From contig VYFQ01000014.1 in assembly GCA_009842325.1 (NCBI GenBank), positions 116,889 to 180,888 of the forward strand: a stretch of 64,000 bases of DNA. The letters run 5' to 3'. This document shows, piece after piece, positions 1 to 8,630 of the stretch; within the stretch, counting starts at the first letter, position 1; each line of letters opens with the position of its first letter. Made by a program: the position numbers and the translations under genes. The notes beneath the pieces were generated by a model, which was given only the letters and a program-made list of their open reading frames with translations, made no database searches and was not told where the DNA came from. The stretch comes from Acidimicrobiaceae bacterium. GTDB taxonomy: Bacteria > Actinomycetota > Acidimicrobiia > Acidimicrobiales > Aldehydirespiratoraceae.

Positions 1-65
1 CCCGGCTCGCTCGTCGTTCACCCCCCCCGGCCCGAACGACCAAAACAACATTCTGTGGCTTTCCT

Positions 66-111
66 CCCCCCCCCCGCCGCCCCCCTCCCCCCCCCCCCCC
101 CCCCCCCCCCC
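66..111. repeat. Homopolymeric C tract with a few G/T interruptions
   Basis: An almost pure C run close to the left window edge. Read in the frame of the downstream ligase it would encode polyproline, but it lies upstream of the well-supported GTG start at 133. It may be a genuine low-complexity tract or a sequencing/assembly artefact; nothing in the sequence distinguishes these. Confidence 0.6.
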
Positions 112-121
112 GACCGGAAAC

Positions 122-128
122 GGAGGAG
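122..128 (+). promoter_or_regulatory. Ribosome binding site fixing the acyl-CoA ligase start
   Basis: GGAGGAG lies 4 bases before GTG133. The upstream in-frame GTG at 55 has no such signal and would add about 26 residues encoded mostly by the C tract. The site therefore decides the start in favour of 133. Confidence 0.7.
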
Positions 129-132
129 AGCA

Positions 133-1749
133 GTGGTCGATGACCTGGCTGAGCGCTACCGGCTCGCTGGATGGTGGACCGGCCGCAGACTGATCGACCA
201 CTTCGAGTCGCACGTCGCCGAGGGACCGGATGAGTTGGCCCTGGTGAGCGGTCCGGACTCACTGTCCAGGTCCGAACTGTGGCACGCAGCCGGCCTGGCT
301 GCGGAGGAGATGCGTTCGATCATCGGCTGCGGCAGGCGGGTCGTTGTGATCCTTCTCCCCAACTCCGCGGCTTGGGTCGTCATGTTCCTGGCCACCTTGA
401 GGGCGGGCCATGTTCCGGCCACGCCCCCGGTCACCACCCCCGAGACCCACCTGCGCCACATCTTCAATTTGATCGAGCCGGCTCTGGTCATCTGCACCGG
501 CCCGAACCGGTTGGGGTCTCCGGCTGAAGCAATCTCCAGAGCGGCCACCGCGGCCTCCGTCCCGGTCGCCGCCGCGGACGGAGCCCGACTGGAGGTGCAC
601 GGATCGGCGATCTGCGGTGATCGGACCGTCAACGCGCCCGAGGAGACCGCGCACTTGATGTTCACGTCGAGCACGACCGGGCCGCCGAAGGCGGTGAGCC
701 ACAGCGAGGACACCCTGGCCACGCTCAACCGGCAGTTCGCCGAACGCTTCTCGCTCAGCTCCGAGACCCCCGTCTTCATGCCGTCACCGCTGGGGCACAG
801 CGTCGGCGCGATTCACGGTGCCCGCCTCTCGATGTTCCTGGGTGCGCCCCTCATTCTCCAGGACCAGTGGAACGCCTCAACCGCCCTCGACCTCGTAGCC
901 CGCCACCGCGCCGCCTTCACCGCGGCGGCGACACCGTTCCTGGCCGATCTGGCCGATGCGGAGTGGCGCGGCGCCGAACCGAAGCTGGACCCGATGCGGA
1001 GCTTCCTGTGCGGCGGCGCCCAGGTGCCGCCGGTCCTGCTCCGGCGCTGCCGCACAGAGTTCCCCAACACGTTCGTCACACCGCTGTGGGGCATGACCGA
1101 GGGCGGCCTCACCACCTGCGTGTCCGGCTCGACCGACGAGCAGGTCGAGAACACGGTCGGGGTCGGGCTGCCGGGTCTCGAGCTGCGAGCCCTCGACGCC
1201 GGCATGCGGCTGCAGACCTCGGGCGAGGGCGAACTCCTCATGCGCGGGCCGGGCGTGTTCAACGGCTACTACGGCCAGCCCGAGCTGTACGCCGGGCACA
1301 TCATCGGCGACGGGTTCTTCCGCACCGGAGACCTCGCCCGCATCGATCCCGACGGCTACGTGTCGATCACCGGACGGCTCAAGGACCTGATCATCCGCGG
1401 CGCGGTGAACATCTCGCCGGTCGAGACCGAGAACACGATCGCGGGCCATCCCGATGTTGTCGGGGTGGCGGTGATCGGGTGGCCCGACGAGCGTCTGGGC
1501 GAGCGCATCTGCGCGGTCGTGGCGACCAGCGCTCCTCTCGATCTCGACGATGTCGTCGCCTTCTGCGCGAAACAGGGCCTGGCCCGGCGATACTGGCCCG
1601 AACGGCTGATTCAGGTCGACCACTTCCCGCGAACAGCCGCCGGCAAGATACGCAAGCAACAGCTCCGCGATGAACTCGTGACCGCCTTCGCCTCCACTGA
1701 CGAGGCAAGCACCGGAGGCGCCGGCTCGGATCGGGGCTCGGACCGATGA
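133..1749 (+). CDS. AMP-dependent acyl-CoA synthetase/ligase
   Basis: A 538-residue adenylate-forming enzyme that should activate a carboxylic acid to its CoA thioester through an acyl-AMP. The AMP-binding P-loop (TSSTTGPPK) is near residues 178-186, the WGMTE motif near 319-323, the TGDL hinge-side aspartate at about 400, and the conserved C-terminal lysine is in AAGKIRK (K505). Length is normal for the cyclohexanecarboxylate/fatty-acid CoA ligase group. GTG133 is preferred because of the Shine-Dalgarno sequence at 122-128. The stop overlaps the next start by four bases (ATGA), so this is the first gene of a seven-gene translationally coupled set. The family is certain; the substrate is unknown. 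Confidence 0.9.
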   Translation: MVDDLAERYRLAGWWTGRRLIDHFESHVAEGPDELALVSGPDSLSRSELWHAAGLAAEEMRSIIGCGRRVVVILLPNSAAWVVMFLATLRAGHVPATPPVTTPETHLRHIFNLIEPALVICTGPNRLGSPAEAISRAATAASVPVAAADGARLEVHGSAICGDRTVNAPEETAHLMFTSSTTGPPKAVSHSEDTLATLNRQFAERFSLSSETPVFMPSPLGHSVGAIHGARLSMFLGAPLILQDQWNASTALDLVARHRAAFTAAATPFLADLADAEWRGAEPKLDPMRSFLCGGAQVPPVLLRRCRTEFPNTFVTPLWGMTEGGLTTCVSGSTDEQVENTVGVGLPGLELRALDAGMRLQTSGEGELLMRGPGVFNGYYGQPELYAGHIIGDGFFRTGDLARIDPDGYVSITGRLKDLIIRGAVNISPVETENTIAGHPDVVGVAVIGWPDERLGERICAVVATSAPLDLDDVVAFCAKQGLARRYWPERLIQVDHFPRTAAGKIRKQQLRDELVTAFASTDEASTGGAGSDRGSDR

Positions 1750-2540
1750 CCACCGTCGAGTTGAGCGACCTAGTGGTCAACTACCGGCGGCGAGGCTCGG
1801 GGCCGCCGGTCGTGCTTCTGCACGGGCTGGCCGAGGACCTCCGCTCCTGGGACGCCGTCGCGGCCCATCTCGGCGAGTTCGCGGTCTACACGCTGGACCT
1901 CCGGGGACACGGTCGAACTACTGCCGGAGAGGGCGCCGGCACCCTGTCGCAGCTGAGCGACGACCTGGCCGCCTTCCTGAACGCCGTGACCGGTCCCGCC
2001 GCCGTCGTCGGCTACTCGTTGGGCGGCACCATCGGCCTGAGAGCTGCGGTGGACACACCGGCCCTGATCCGGCATCTCATCGTGGTCGCCACGTCATCGG
2101 TGGTCGGAACGGCCGCCGCCGAGTTCTTCGACGGTCGCATCGCCCAGCTCGAAGACCACGACTGGCACGGCTTCGCGGCGGGCCTGCGCGACGACACGGC
2201 CAAGCAGGTTGTCACCGAGGCCGACATCGGCACACTCGCCTCGAAGCGGTTGGACGCCGTCGGCGACGGCCGCGGCTACATCAACGCCGCCCGAGCGATG
2301 ACAGGTGTCCGCTCCGAACCGCTGAATCCTCTGCTGGCACGGATCGAGGTCCCCGTGGACGTCGTCGGGGCGGAGTTCGACGTCTTCTGCCCGCGTCGGG
2401 CATCGGACATCATCGTCGACGCGGTAGCGGGCTGCCGGTACCACGAGGTGGCCGGAGCCGGTCATCTTCTCTCCGTCGACCAACCCGACGCCTACGGCAA
2501 GCTGGTCGCCCGGCTCCTGCACGAGAGGGGCGCTGCATGA
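1746..2540 (+). CDS. Alpha/beta-fold hydrolase
   Basis: A 264-residue alpha/beta hydrolase. The oxyanion-hole motif LLHG is at residues 24-27, the nucleophile elbow GYSLGG places Ser91, an acid candidate is the Asp in AEFDVF (about 215), and the catalytic histidine is in GAGHLL near the C-terminus, so the triad looks complete. Its start overlaps the ligase stop and its own stop overlaps the next start (both ATGA), implying coordinated expression with the CoA ligase and the LLM oxidoreductase. In such catabolic sets these proteins often cleave a C-C, ester or thioester bond of a ring-opened intermediate. That role is inference. Confidence 0.88.
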   Translation: MTTVELSDLVVNYRRRGSGPPVVLLHGLAEDLRSWDAVAAHLGEFAVYTLDLRGHGRTTAGEGAGTLSQLSDDLAAFLNAVTGPAAVVGYSLGGTIGLRAAVDTPALIRHLIVVATSSVVGTAAAEFFDGRIAQLEDHDWHGFAAGLRDDTAKQVVTEADIGTLASKRLDAVGDGRGYINAARAMTGVRSEPLNPLLARIEVPVDVVGAEFDVFCPRRASDIIVDAVAGCRYHEVAGAGHLLSVDQPDAYGKLVARLLHERGAA

Positions 2541-3547
2541 GGCATCGCTACGGCATTTCCCTGGGGGTCAGCCCCCGCGAGCCGCTGAGCCGCACCGCGG
2601 AGTTGGCCCGCGCCGTCGACGCCGGAGGCTTCGAGGCGCTGTGGTACATCGACTTCCAGCTCGGCATGAAGGACGTGTACGCCGCCATGAACCTGGCCGC
2701 GCTGTCAACCGAGAACGTGCTCATCGGAGCCGGTGTCACCAATCTCGTCACCCGCCACCCCACCGTGACCGCCAACGCCACCGCCGCCCTCGACGAGCTC
2801 TCCGGTGGCCGCGCCGTGCTCGGCCTCGGTGCGGGCTGGTCGGCCGTGCTGGGCGCAGGCAGCGCACCGTCCCGAATCAGCGATCTGCGCTCGGGGATCG
2901 ACGAGTTCCGTCGACTCTTCAGCGGCGAGCCGTGCGACCTCTACGGCACCCAGGTACGCCTGGCCACCGCCGAGCGCCAGATCCCCGTCTATCTCGCGGT
3001 CTCACAGCCGGCCATGCTGCGGCTAGCCGGCGAGACCTGCGACGGCGCGGTGCTCATGGGCGCCGCCGACCCCGAGTTCTGCTCCTGGCAGCTCGACTAC
3101 ATCCACCAGGGGCTGAGGGCCGCCGGGCGCGACCGCGGACAGCTGACTGTCGATCTGTTCGTCACCATGTCGGTGGACGACGACGAGCAGAAGGCCATTG
3201 ACGACGTGAGGGCGTGGGCCACCAGCCAGGCGGCCACCTTCCACCCGTGGAAGAGAATGCCGCCCGCGTGGGAGCGGTTCCGCCCCGAGTTCGCGCGCGC
3301 CGCGGGCGCCTACGGCCTCGTCGACCACCTGTCGCTGCAGGCCGAGCATAAGCACACGGTGTCCGATGACTTCGTCAAGTCGGTGGCTCTGGCAGGCGAC
3401 CTCGACACGTGCGTCGGCCGGCTCCGCCAGCTCTGGCAACTCGACATCGACCGGATCACCTTCGCGCTGCTGTCGGGCGGGCGCGAGCAGCGACTGGCGT
3501 ACTTGGCCGACACTGTGGTCAGCGCAGTCGAGGCAGGAGGAAGCTGA
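2537..3547 (+). CDS. LLM-class (F420/flavin-type) oxidoreductase
   Basis: A 336-residue luciferase-like monooxygenase-fold protein with the typical pattern of alternating barrel segments. ATAALDELSGGRAVLGLGAGW near residues 80-100 matches the signature found before the cofactor site, followed by REQRLAYLADTV-type helices at the C-terminus. Several features suggest F420 rather than FMN: the actinobacterial context, cofD and cofE at 47931 and 48857, and two further LLM genes in the window. The start overlaps the hydrolase stop by four bases, and the stop shares one base with the SDR start. It probably reduces or oxygenates a pathway intermediate. Cofactor choice is inference. Confidence 0.87.
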   Translation: MRHRYGISLGVSPREPLSRTAELARAVDAGGFEALWYIDFQLGMKDVYAAMNLAALSTENVLIGAGVTNLVTRHPTVTANATAALDELSGGRAVLGLGAGWSAVLGAGSAPSRISDLRSGIDEFRRLFSGEPCDLYGTQVRLATAERQIPVYLAVSQPAMLRLAGETCDGAVLMGAADPEFCSWQLDYIHQGLRAAGRDRGQLTVDLFVTMSVDDDEQKAIDDVRAWATSQAATFHPWKRMPPAWERFRPEFARAAGAYGLVDHLSLQAEHKHTVSDDFVKSVALAGDLDTCVGRLRQLWQLDIDRITFALLSGGREQRLAYLADTVVSAVEAGGS

Positions 3548-4308
3548 TGGCAGGAACCCCGAGAGTGGCGTTGGTGACCGCGGCCGCCGGCGCTGGCATC
3601 GGAGCAGCGGTGGCGAGACGGCTCGCCCAGGACGGACTGGATGTCGTCGTCACCGACGCCCACCCGCGCCGGTGCGGCGAGTTCGCCGCCGCGCTGGCCG
3701 ACGAGGTCGGGCGCGACGTCAGCAGCCATCACCTCGACGTCACCGACCACGACCAGGTGCGCAGCGTGATCTCGGAAGTGGCCGCCTCCAAGGGCGGGCT
3801 CGATGTTCTGGTCAACAACGCGGGCTGGTCCAAGATCGAGCCGGTGGCCGAGATGTCGCTGAACACCTGGCAGCGCTGCCTCGACGTCGACCTGACAGGC
3901 ACCTTCGTCTGCATGCGCTACGCGCTGGAAGCCATGATCGCCGGCGGCGGCGGCTCGATCGTCAACATCTCCTCGATCGCGGCCTGGGAGATGTCCACCG
4001 AGCACGGTGCCGCCTATTCCGCGGCCAAGGCCGGCGTGCTGGCCCTGACCCGGGTGGCCGCGGCCGAGAACGCAGTCCACGGGGTGCGGGTCAACGCGGT
4101 GGCTCCGGGCCTGATCTACAACGATTTCCTGCGCAAGATCTACCCCCAGGAGTTCTTCGACAGCTACCTGTCCGACAAGGCGTTCCTCGACCGCCTGGGC
4201 AGGCCCGACGACGTCGCCAGCATGGTCTCGTTCCTGGCGTCGGACGAGGCGGGCTATGTGACCGGTGAGGTGCTCACCGTCTCCGGAGGCGTGTCGGCTC
4301 GTGGATGA
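3547..4308 (+). CDS. Short-chain dehydrogenase/reductase
   Basis: A 253-residue classical SDR. The glycine-rich NAD(P) motif is the slightly unusual TAAAGAGIG near residues 11-19, NNAG is at 90-93, catalytic serine candidates are S142/S143, and YSAAK gives Tyr157 and Lys161. The sequence ends with a typical GEVLTVSGG cap. The ATG at 3547 shares one base with the upstream stop (TGATG), which fixes the start; the open frame continues to 3409 inside the preceding gene. In this cluster it would fit a 3-hydroxyacyl-CoA dehydrogenase or ketoreductase step. Substrate is not determinable. Confidence 0.9.
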   Translation: MAGTPRVALVTAAAGAGIGAAVARRLAQDGLDVVVTDAHPRRCGEFAAALADEVGRDVSSHHLDVTDHDQVRSVISEVAASKGGLDVLVNNAGWSKIEPVAEMSLNTWQRCLDVDLTGTFVCMRYALEAMIAGGGGSIVNISSIAAWEMSTEHGAAYSAAKAGVLALTRVAAAENAVHGVRVNAVAPGLIYNDFLRKIYPQEFFDSYLSDKAFLDRLGRPDDVASMVSFLASDEAGYVTGEVLTVSGGVSARG

Positions 4309-5680
4309 CAGCCCCCTTTGGTGGCCGGTGCAGCGGCTCATCGACGCCTACCGGTGCGGCTCGCTGTCACCGTTGGAGGTCTCCGAGCTCGCTCAAGCGC
4401 GCATTGCCGAGGTCAACCCGACCCTGCACGCCTTCGTCCTGCCCACACCGGAACTGGCCCGCCGCCAGGCCGCCGCGGCCGAGGAGGCGTACCGCAACGG
4501 CAGCGCCGGCCCCCTCGCCGGCGTTCCTGTCTCGATCAAGGATGCCTTCCACATCTCCGGACACGTCACCACGCTCGGCTCGTTGGCCCACGCCAACGAC
4601 GTGGCCCGCCACGACTCCGGTGCGGTGCGCCGCCTGCGCCGGGCCGGAGCAGTCGTCGTCGGCAAGACGAATGTCTCGGAGTTCTGCCAGTCGGCCACCA
4701 CGGACAACCTGCTGGGGCCCGACACCGCCAACCCCTTCGACCCTTCGCGCACCGCCGGCGGGTCAAGCGGTGGCGCGGCGGCCTCGGTGGCTTCAGGCGC
4801 CTGCACCCTCGGCCTCGGGTCCGACGGCGGAGGCTCGATCCGCATCCCGGCATCGTTCTGTGGCCTCGTGGGCTTCAAGCCCACTTACGGGACCATCGAC
4901 GACGACAGGGGATTCCGTGCCTTCAGCCCGTTCATCTCCGTCGGGCCGCTCGCTCGAAGCGTCGCCGACGCCCGCTGCCTGCACTCGGTGCTGTCCGCCG
5001 GCGGCGCCGGGACCGCAGACTCCCCGCCCGGCCGGAGCCCGTACCGCATCGCCTGGTGTCCCCAGCCCGAGGGCCGCCCGATCGACGCGGGCGTAGGCAA
5101 CGCAGCGGCAGCCGCGGTGGCGCAGCTCGCGGCCTGCGGCCACGATGTGAGCCTGGTGGAACTCGACGTCGGGGGCTGGGAGGAGATATTCGGTCCGCTC
5201 GTGCTGGCCGAGGAAGGCGAGCGCCGCGGCCATCTCCTTCGTGGTCCGCACGAGCTGACCTGGTATCACCGGCGATCCTTGATGGCGGCCGAGAGACTCG
5301 GTCCGGGTGTCGTGTCGGCGGCCCGCTCCGCCCTGGCGCAGTACCGGGAGCGCGTGGACCGCCACTTCCGTGACTACGACGTGATCGTCACTCCCGCCAC
5401 CGCCACCACCGCCTTCGATCTGGGGCGCCGCCCGCAGGCCATCGACGGTCAGCCGGTGGCCCGGCTGTGGGGGGCCTTCCCGTTCGCAGTGCCTTTCAAT
5501 GTCTCCGGACATCCCGCGGTGGTGCTGCCCGCCGGGTTCGTCGACGGCCTGCCGGCCGCCGTCCAACTGGTAGGACGCCACGGGAGCGACAACGAGCTGC
5601 TGTCGCTCGCCGAACAGCTCGAGACCGAACTGGACGTGCATCCCTTCGCTCGCACGCCCGTCGGCTCGTCAACGCCATGA
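4301..5680 (+). CDS. Amidase signature family enzyme
   Basis: A 459-residue amidase-signature hydrolase. The complete Ser-cisSer-Lys triad is visible with canonical spacing: Lys80 (VSIKDAF), cis-Ser155 (TAGGSSGG) and nucleophile Ser179 (GSDGGGSIR), followed by PASFCGLVGFKP. The start is placed at GTG4301, overlapping the SDR stop by eight bases, because an in-frame start at 4265 would extend deep into the SDR gene. The stop overlaps the crotonase start (ATGA). The enzyme should hydrolyse a C-N bond, so an amide, lactam-derived or carbamoyl intermediate is likely in this pathway. That is the main clue to the substrate class. Confidence 0.9.
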   Translation: MDDSPLWWPVQRLIDAYRCGSLSPLEVSELAQARIAEVNPTLHAFVLPTPELARRQAAAAEEAYRNGSAGPLAGVPVSIKDAFHISGHVTTLGSLAHANDVARHDSGAVRRLRRAGAVVVGKTNVSEFCQSATTDNLLGPDTANPFDPSRTAGGSSGGAAASVASGACTLGLGSDGGGSIRIPASFCGLVGFKPTYGTIDDDRGFRAFSPFISVGPLARSVADARCLHSVLSAGGAGTADSPPGRSPYRIAWCPQPEGRPIDAGVGNAAAAAVAQLAACGHDVSLVELDVGGWEEIFGPLVLAEEGERRGHLLRGPHELTWYHRRSLMAAERLGPGVVSAARSALAQYRERVDRHFRDYDVIVTPATATTAFDLGRRPQAIDGQPVARLWGAFPFAVPFNVSGHPAVVLPAGFVDGLPAAVQLVGRHGSDNELLSLAEQLETELDVHPFARTPVGSSTP

Positions 5681-6462
5681 GCGACGTCATCGGTAGTGTC
5701 GATGGCTCGATCTGGCAGATCAGGATGGACCGGCCGGAACGGGCCAACGCTTTACGGCGCGAGACGATCCGCCAGATCGGTGCGGTATTGAACCGGGCCG
5801 AGGGGTCCATATCCGACGCGGCCCGCGATGCAGACGCCGGCGCGGCCGGCCTGTTGCTAACCGGTAGCCCAAGAGCCTTCAGCGCCGGAGCGGACCTGTC
5901 CGAGCTGACCGGCACGACTGACGATCTCGGATTCGACGATGAGCTCGAGCGGCTCTGCCGACGCCTTACCCTGAGCCCGCTGCCGGTGGTCGCCGCGGTA
6001 GAGGGCCCGTGCTACGGCGCCGCTCTCGACTTGGCCTGGGCCTGCGACGTCGTCGTGGTCTCCGACGAGGCGCTCCTCGCCCTGCCCTCGACCAGACTGG
6101 GAATCCTGTACAACCCGACATCGACTGCTCGTCTGCACGCCCGCCTCGGCTCGCCCACCGTGCGCCGCCTCATGGTGCTCCAGCAAGAGCTGCCGGGCCG
6201 GGAACTTCCGCCCGGCGCAGCAGTAGTCGTGCGGGCCGGGACCACCGTCGAGACGGCCAGGAGCATGCTGGAGGCCCAATCCTCCGACCCTGAAGCCACC
6301 GCCGCGACCAAGGCACTGTTGGCGTCGCTCGACCGCGGCGAGGGGTTCGATCCTGCCGAGTGGCAGCCACAGCGAAACGCCCTCCTGGCCTCACCGGCAC
6401 GCCGTGGCGCGCTGGAGGCCCGGCGCGCCGCGATCAGCAAGGATCAGGGCGAATGCAGTTGA
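5677..6462 (+). CDS. Enoyl-CoA hydratase/isomerase family (crotonase) protein
   Basis: A 261-residue crotonase-fold protein. MDRPERANAL opens the fold, the first oxyanion-hole segment is FSAGADLSEL (residues 68-77), and the second is EGPCYGAALDL (109-119). ATG5677 overlaps the amidase stop and is chosen over an in-frame start at 5467 inside that gene. The position that usually carries the first catalytic glutamate (P-E after the strand) reads LPSTRLG, and the second glutamate region lacks an obvious acid. It may therefore be an isomerase, hydrolase or lyase of the superfamily rather than a classical hydratase. It is coupled to the MaoC gene by a ten-base overlap. Confidence 0.83.
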   Translation: MSDVIGSVDGSIWQIRMDRPERANALRRETIRQIGAVLNRAEGSISDAARDADAGAAGLLLTGSPRAFSAGADLSELTGTTDDLGFDDELERLCRRLTLSPLPVVAAVEGPCYGAALDLAWACDVVVVSDEALLALPSTRLGILYNPTSTARLHARLGSPTVRRLMVLQQELPGRELPPGAAVVVRAGTTVETARSMLEAQSSDPEATAATKALLASLDRGEGFDPAEWQPQRNALLASPARRGALEARRAAISKDQGECS

Positions 6463-7241
6463 AGGATCTGGCCGGCTGCGATCTGGGAAAGCGCCTCGTC
6501 GACTTCTCACCCGACGACGCCATCCTCTACGCACTGGCGGTAGGTACCTCCGCGGCACAGCTCGACCTGGTCTACGAGCAGGATCTGCGGGTCCTGCCTG
6601 TGTACGGCTGCGCTCTGGGTCTGTGGGCGGTCGAAGCAGCCGGCGAACTAGGTGCTTACGACCGCACCCGGTCGCTGCACGTCGGCCAGAGCCTGACGGT
6701 GCACGAGCCGCTGAGACCTGAGCCGTTCGAGACGCACGGCTCGATCCGGTCCGTCTTCGACAAGGGCAGGCTCACGATCGTGGAGATAGGCATGGCTGCT
6801 CCCAGCTTCGAGGCCACCTACACGATCCTGCTCCCCGGCATCGGAGGCTGGGGCGGGGAACCGCCACCGCCGTCCGAGCAGCCCGCGCCGCTCGTCCCGA
6901 GCTGGACCGGCACAGCGGACATCGGACCCGACGCCGCGGCGCTCTACCGGTTGACCGGCGACAAGCATCCCGTCCACATCGATCCGGCGGTGGCGGCGGC
7001 CATGGGACTGGACGGGCCGATCCTGCACGGTCTGGCCACGATGGGCATAACGGCCAGAGTTGTCGCAGCCGCCGTGGGCGCCCATCCGGCCGACCTGTCC
7101 GCCTCCCGGGTGCGCTTCTCCAATCCCGTTTATCCCGGCTGCGAGCTGCGGATCGCGGTCGATGCCGGCACAGACGCGGCGCGGGCCCAGGCTTCCGTCG
7201 AGGATGCAACCGTGATGTCGGGAGAGTTCACCTTTCGTTGA
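6453..7241 (+). CDS. MaoC-like (R)-specific enoyl-CoA hydratase
   Basis: A 262-residue double hot-dog protein of the MaoC/hydratase-2 type. The C-terminal half carries the hydratase-2 motif LTGDKHPVHID with the Asp170-His175 pair at the usual five-residue spacing, followed by GPILHGLATMG. The N-terminal half is a degenerate hot-dog. ATG6453 overlaps the crotonase gene by ten bases. This is the last gene of the coupled set; the next gene is convergent. Together with the crotonase it gives the cluster two unrelated hydratase folds, so they probably act on different intermediates. Confidence 0.87.
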   Translation: MQLKDLAGCDLGKRLVDFSPDDAILYALAVGTSAAQLDLVYEQDLRVLPVYGCALGLWAVEAAGELGAYDRTRSLHVGQSLTVHEPLRPEPFETHGSIRSVFDKGRLTIVEIGMAAPSFEATYTILLPGIGGWGGEPPPPSEQPAPLVPSWTGTADIGPDAAALYRLTGDKHPVHIDPAVAAAMGLDGPILHGLATMGITARVVAAAVGAHPADLSASRVRFSNPVYPGCELRIAVDAGTDAARAQASVEDATVMSGEFTFR

Positions 7242-7283
7242 TTCCCAGCATCGATCCGCACATCCGCAGCCGGTGATTGCCGG

Positions 7284-8630
7284 TCAGAACTTCTGGATCG
7301 TGTGATGGTGGGTCATGGCTGATCCAGCCGGACCCAGCAGCATGTGGGCTCGGAGATTCCTCTTGTGGAAGAGCCTCACGAGATCGGTGTCGTGCCTTCC
7401 GGCGGTGTCGGCCAGCACGAAGGCCTCGAGCTTGGCCTCGCCGTCTCGCCAGTCGTGCGGGCGGGCCCCCAGCAGCTGCTCGAGGTCGTCGAGGTCGGCC
7501 CTCTCGACGGCATCGCCGATCTCGTCACGCCGCTGGAGATGGCGGGCCAGCCGGAAGAGGATACGACGCTCGTGCCGCACGAACGGGTCGTCGGTGGCCA
7601 CCGACCGCAGGGCCCGCACCAGATGTCGATGGCCCACATCGGCAGTTGAGAAGCGCGGTTCGGGCTCCTCCACGGCGGGCAGGTCGATGCCGAGATGCTC
7701 TGCCCAGGCCTCGGTGGCGAAGAGGTTGGTCTCGCAGCACCACTGGAGGTTCGTCATCAGGTCGGAGGCCGCCGACGGATCGCGCAGGGCGTGGCTGTAG
7801 GCCAGCTGGTTGGACAGCGTGAACGCCATGTGGTGCCAACGGATGGCGTCGAGGTCGACCGGTGCGCCCGAGAGCTCCTCGTAGCGGGCGTAGAGCCTCC
7901 TCATGTCGCCGTAGCCGACGATGGTGTCGCGCATTCGCCAGGCGGCGAGATCCATCATCGGGTCGCCGAGGTGGCCCAGCTCGAGATCCAGTACGGCCAG
8001 GATCCTGCCGGCGGCATGGTGGAACTGGCCCGAGTCCCAGACGACGGGCGCCTCCCGGCCGGCGGTGTCGATCGGGTTGCGGCGCAGCCAGCCGAGGCAG
8101 AACTCGAGGAAGGGGTCGGGATGGGCCTTCATCAAGCGGTAGTGCTCCTCGTACCGGCGCAGCCCGACCAGCCCGGACTCCGTTCGATCGACGGCCCGCC
8201 GGATGCCCGCCGTGACGAACGGCGCGAGCGGCAGGGCGTGGAGCCGGGCGAGGATGGCGAGATAGTCGTCCACGGCCGCGGCCCGCTCGGTGTCGCTGGT
8301 GTCGCCGAAGTGCTCCTGGCCGCCGACGCGGTCCATGACGTAGGCCATGGGCTCGTCGATCCATCCATGCACGGTCGCCACGGGGATGCCGTGCTCGCCG
8401 AGGAGCCGCTGGAAGGTCATCTCGTGCTCGAGAGGGAAGATGAGGGGCATGTCCGTGCGGTCGCCCCGAACCACCAGTTCGTGCCGCGTGCCACGCCGGT
8501 CGACGGTCGCGAACCAGACCGGCCGCCAACGCGTCTGGCGGGTGAGCTCTATGACCGCGCCGCCGAAGTCCTGCTCGAACCAGCGGGCGATGTTGCCGTC
8601 GGCAGCAGCCAGCGATTCCGGGCTCATCAT
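7284..8630 (-). CDS. Aminoglycoside-phosphotransferase-like kinase domain protein
   Basis: A 448-residue protein with an APH/ACAD10-type kinase fold. An N-lobe with LVVRGD-type strands is followed by the catalytic-loop region VVWDSGQFHH (Asp199) and the metal-site segment LDLELGHLGDP. The usual loop HGD reads WD-S, so the histidine and glycine before the catalytic aspartate are replaced while the aspartate remains. About 110 extra C-terminal residues rich in Arg/His follow the kinase domain. The ATG at 8630 has GGGGAGAGG upstream. The gene is convergent with the catabolic set and divergent from the LLM gene at 8746. Actinobacterial relatives near acyl-CoA dehydrogenases are thought to act on hydroxyacyl-CoA-type substrates; the function here is unknown. 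Confidence 0.78.
   Translation of the reverse strand: MMSPESLAAADGNIARWFEQDFGGAVIELTRQTRWRPVWFATVDRRGTRHELVVRGDRTDMPLIFPLEHEMTFQRLLGEHGIPVATVHGWIDEPMAYVMDRVGGQEHFGDTSDTERAAAVDDYLAILARLHALPLAPFVTAGIRRAVDRTESGLVGLRRYEEHYRLMKAHPDPFLEFCLGWLRRNPIDTAGREAPVVWDSGQFHHAAGRILAVLDLELGHLGDPMMDLAAWRMRDTIVGYGDMRRLYARYEELSGAPVDLDAIRWHHMAFTLSNQLAYSHALRDPSAASDLMTNLQWCCETNLFATEAWAEHLGIDLPAVEEPEPRFSTADVGHRHLVRALRSVATDDPFVRHERRILFRLARHLQRRDEIGDAVERADLDDLEQLLGARPHDWRDGEAKLEAFVLADTAGRHDTDLVRLFHKRNLRAHMLLGPAGSAMTHHHTIQKF

Noticed and set aside
55..132. N-terminal extension of the acyl-CoA ligase from GTG55
   Set aside because: It would encode a polyproline stretch from the C tract; GTG133 has GGAGGAG four bases upstream and begins the normal ligase N-terminus.
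3310..4341. Long minus-strand open frame
   Set aside because: Shadow of the LLM and SDR genes in high-GC DNA; low-complexity composition and no recognisable domain.
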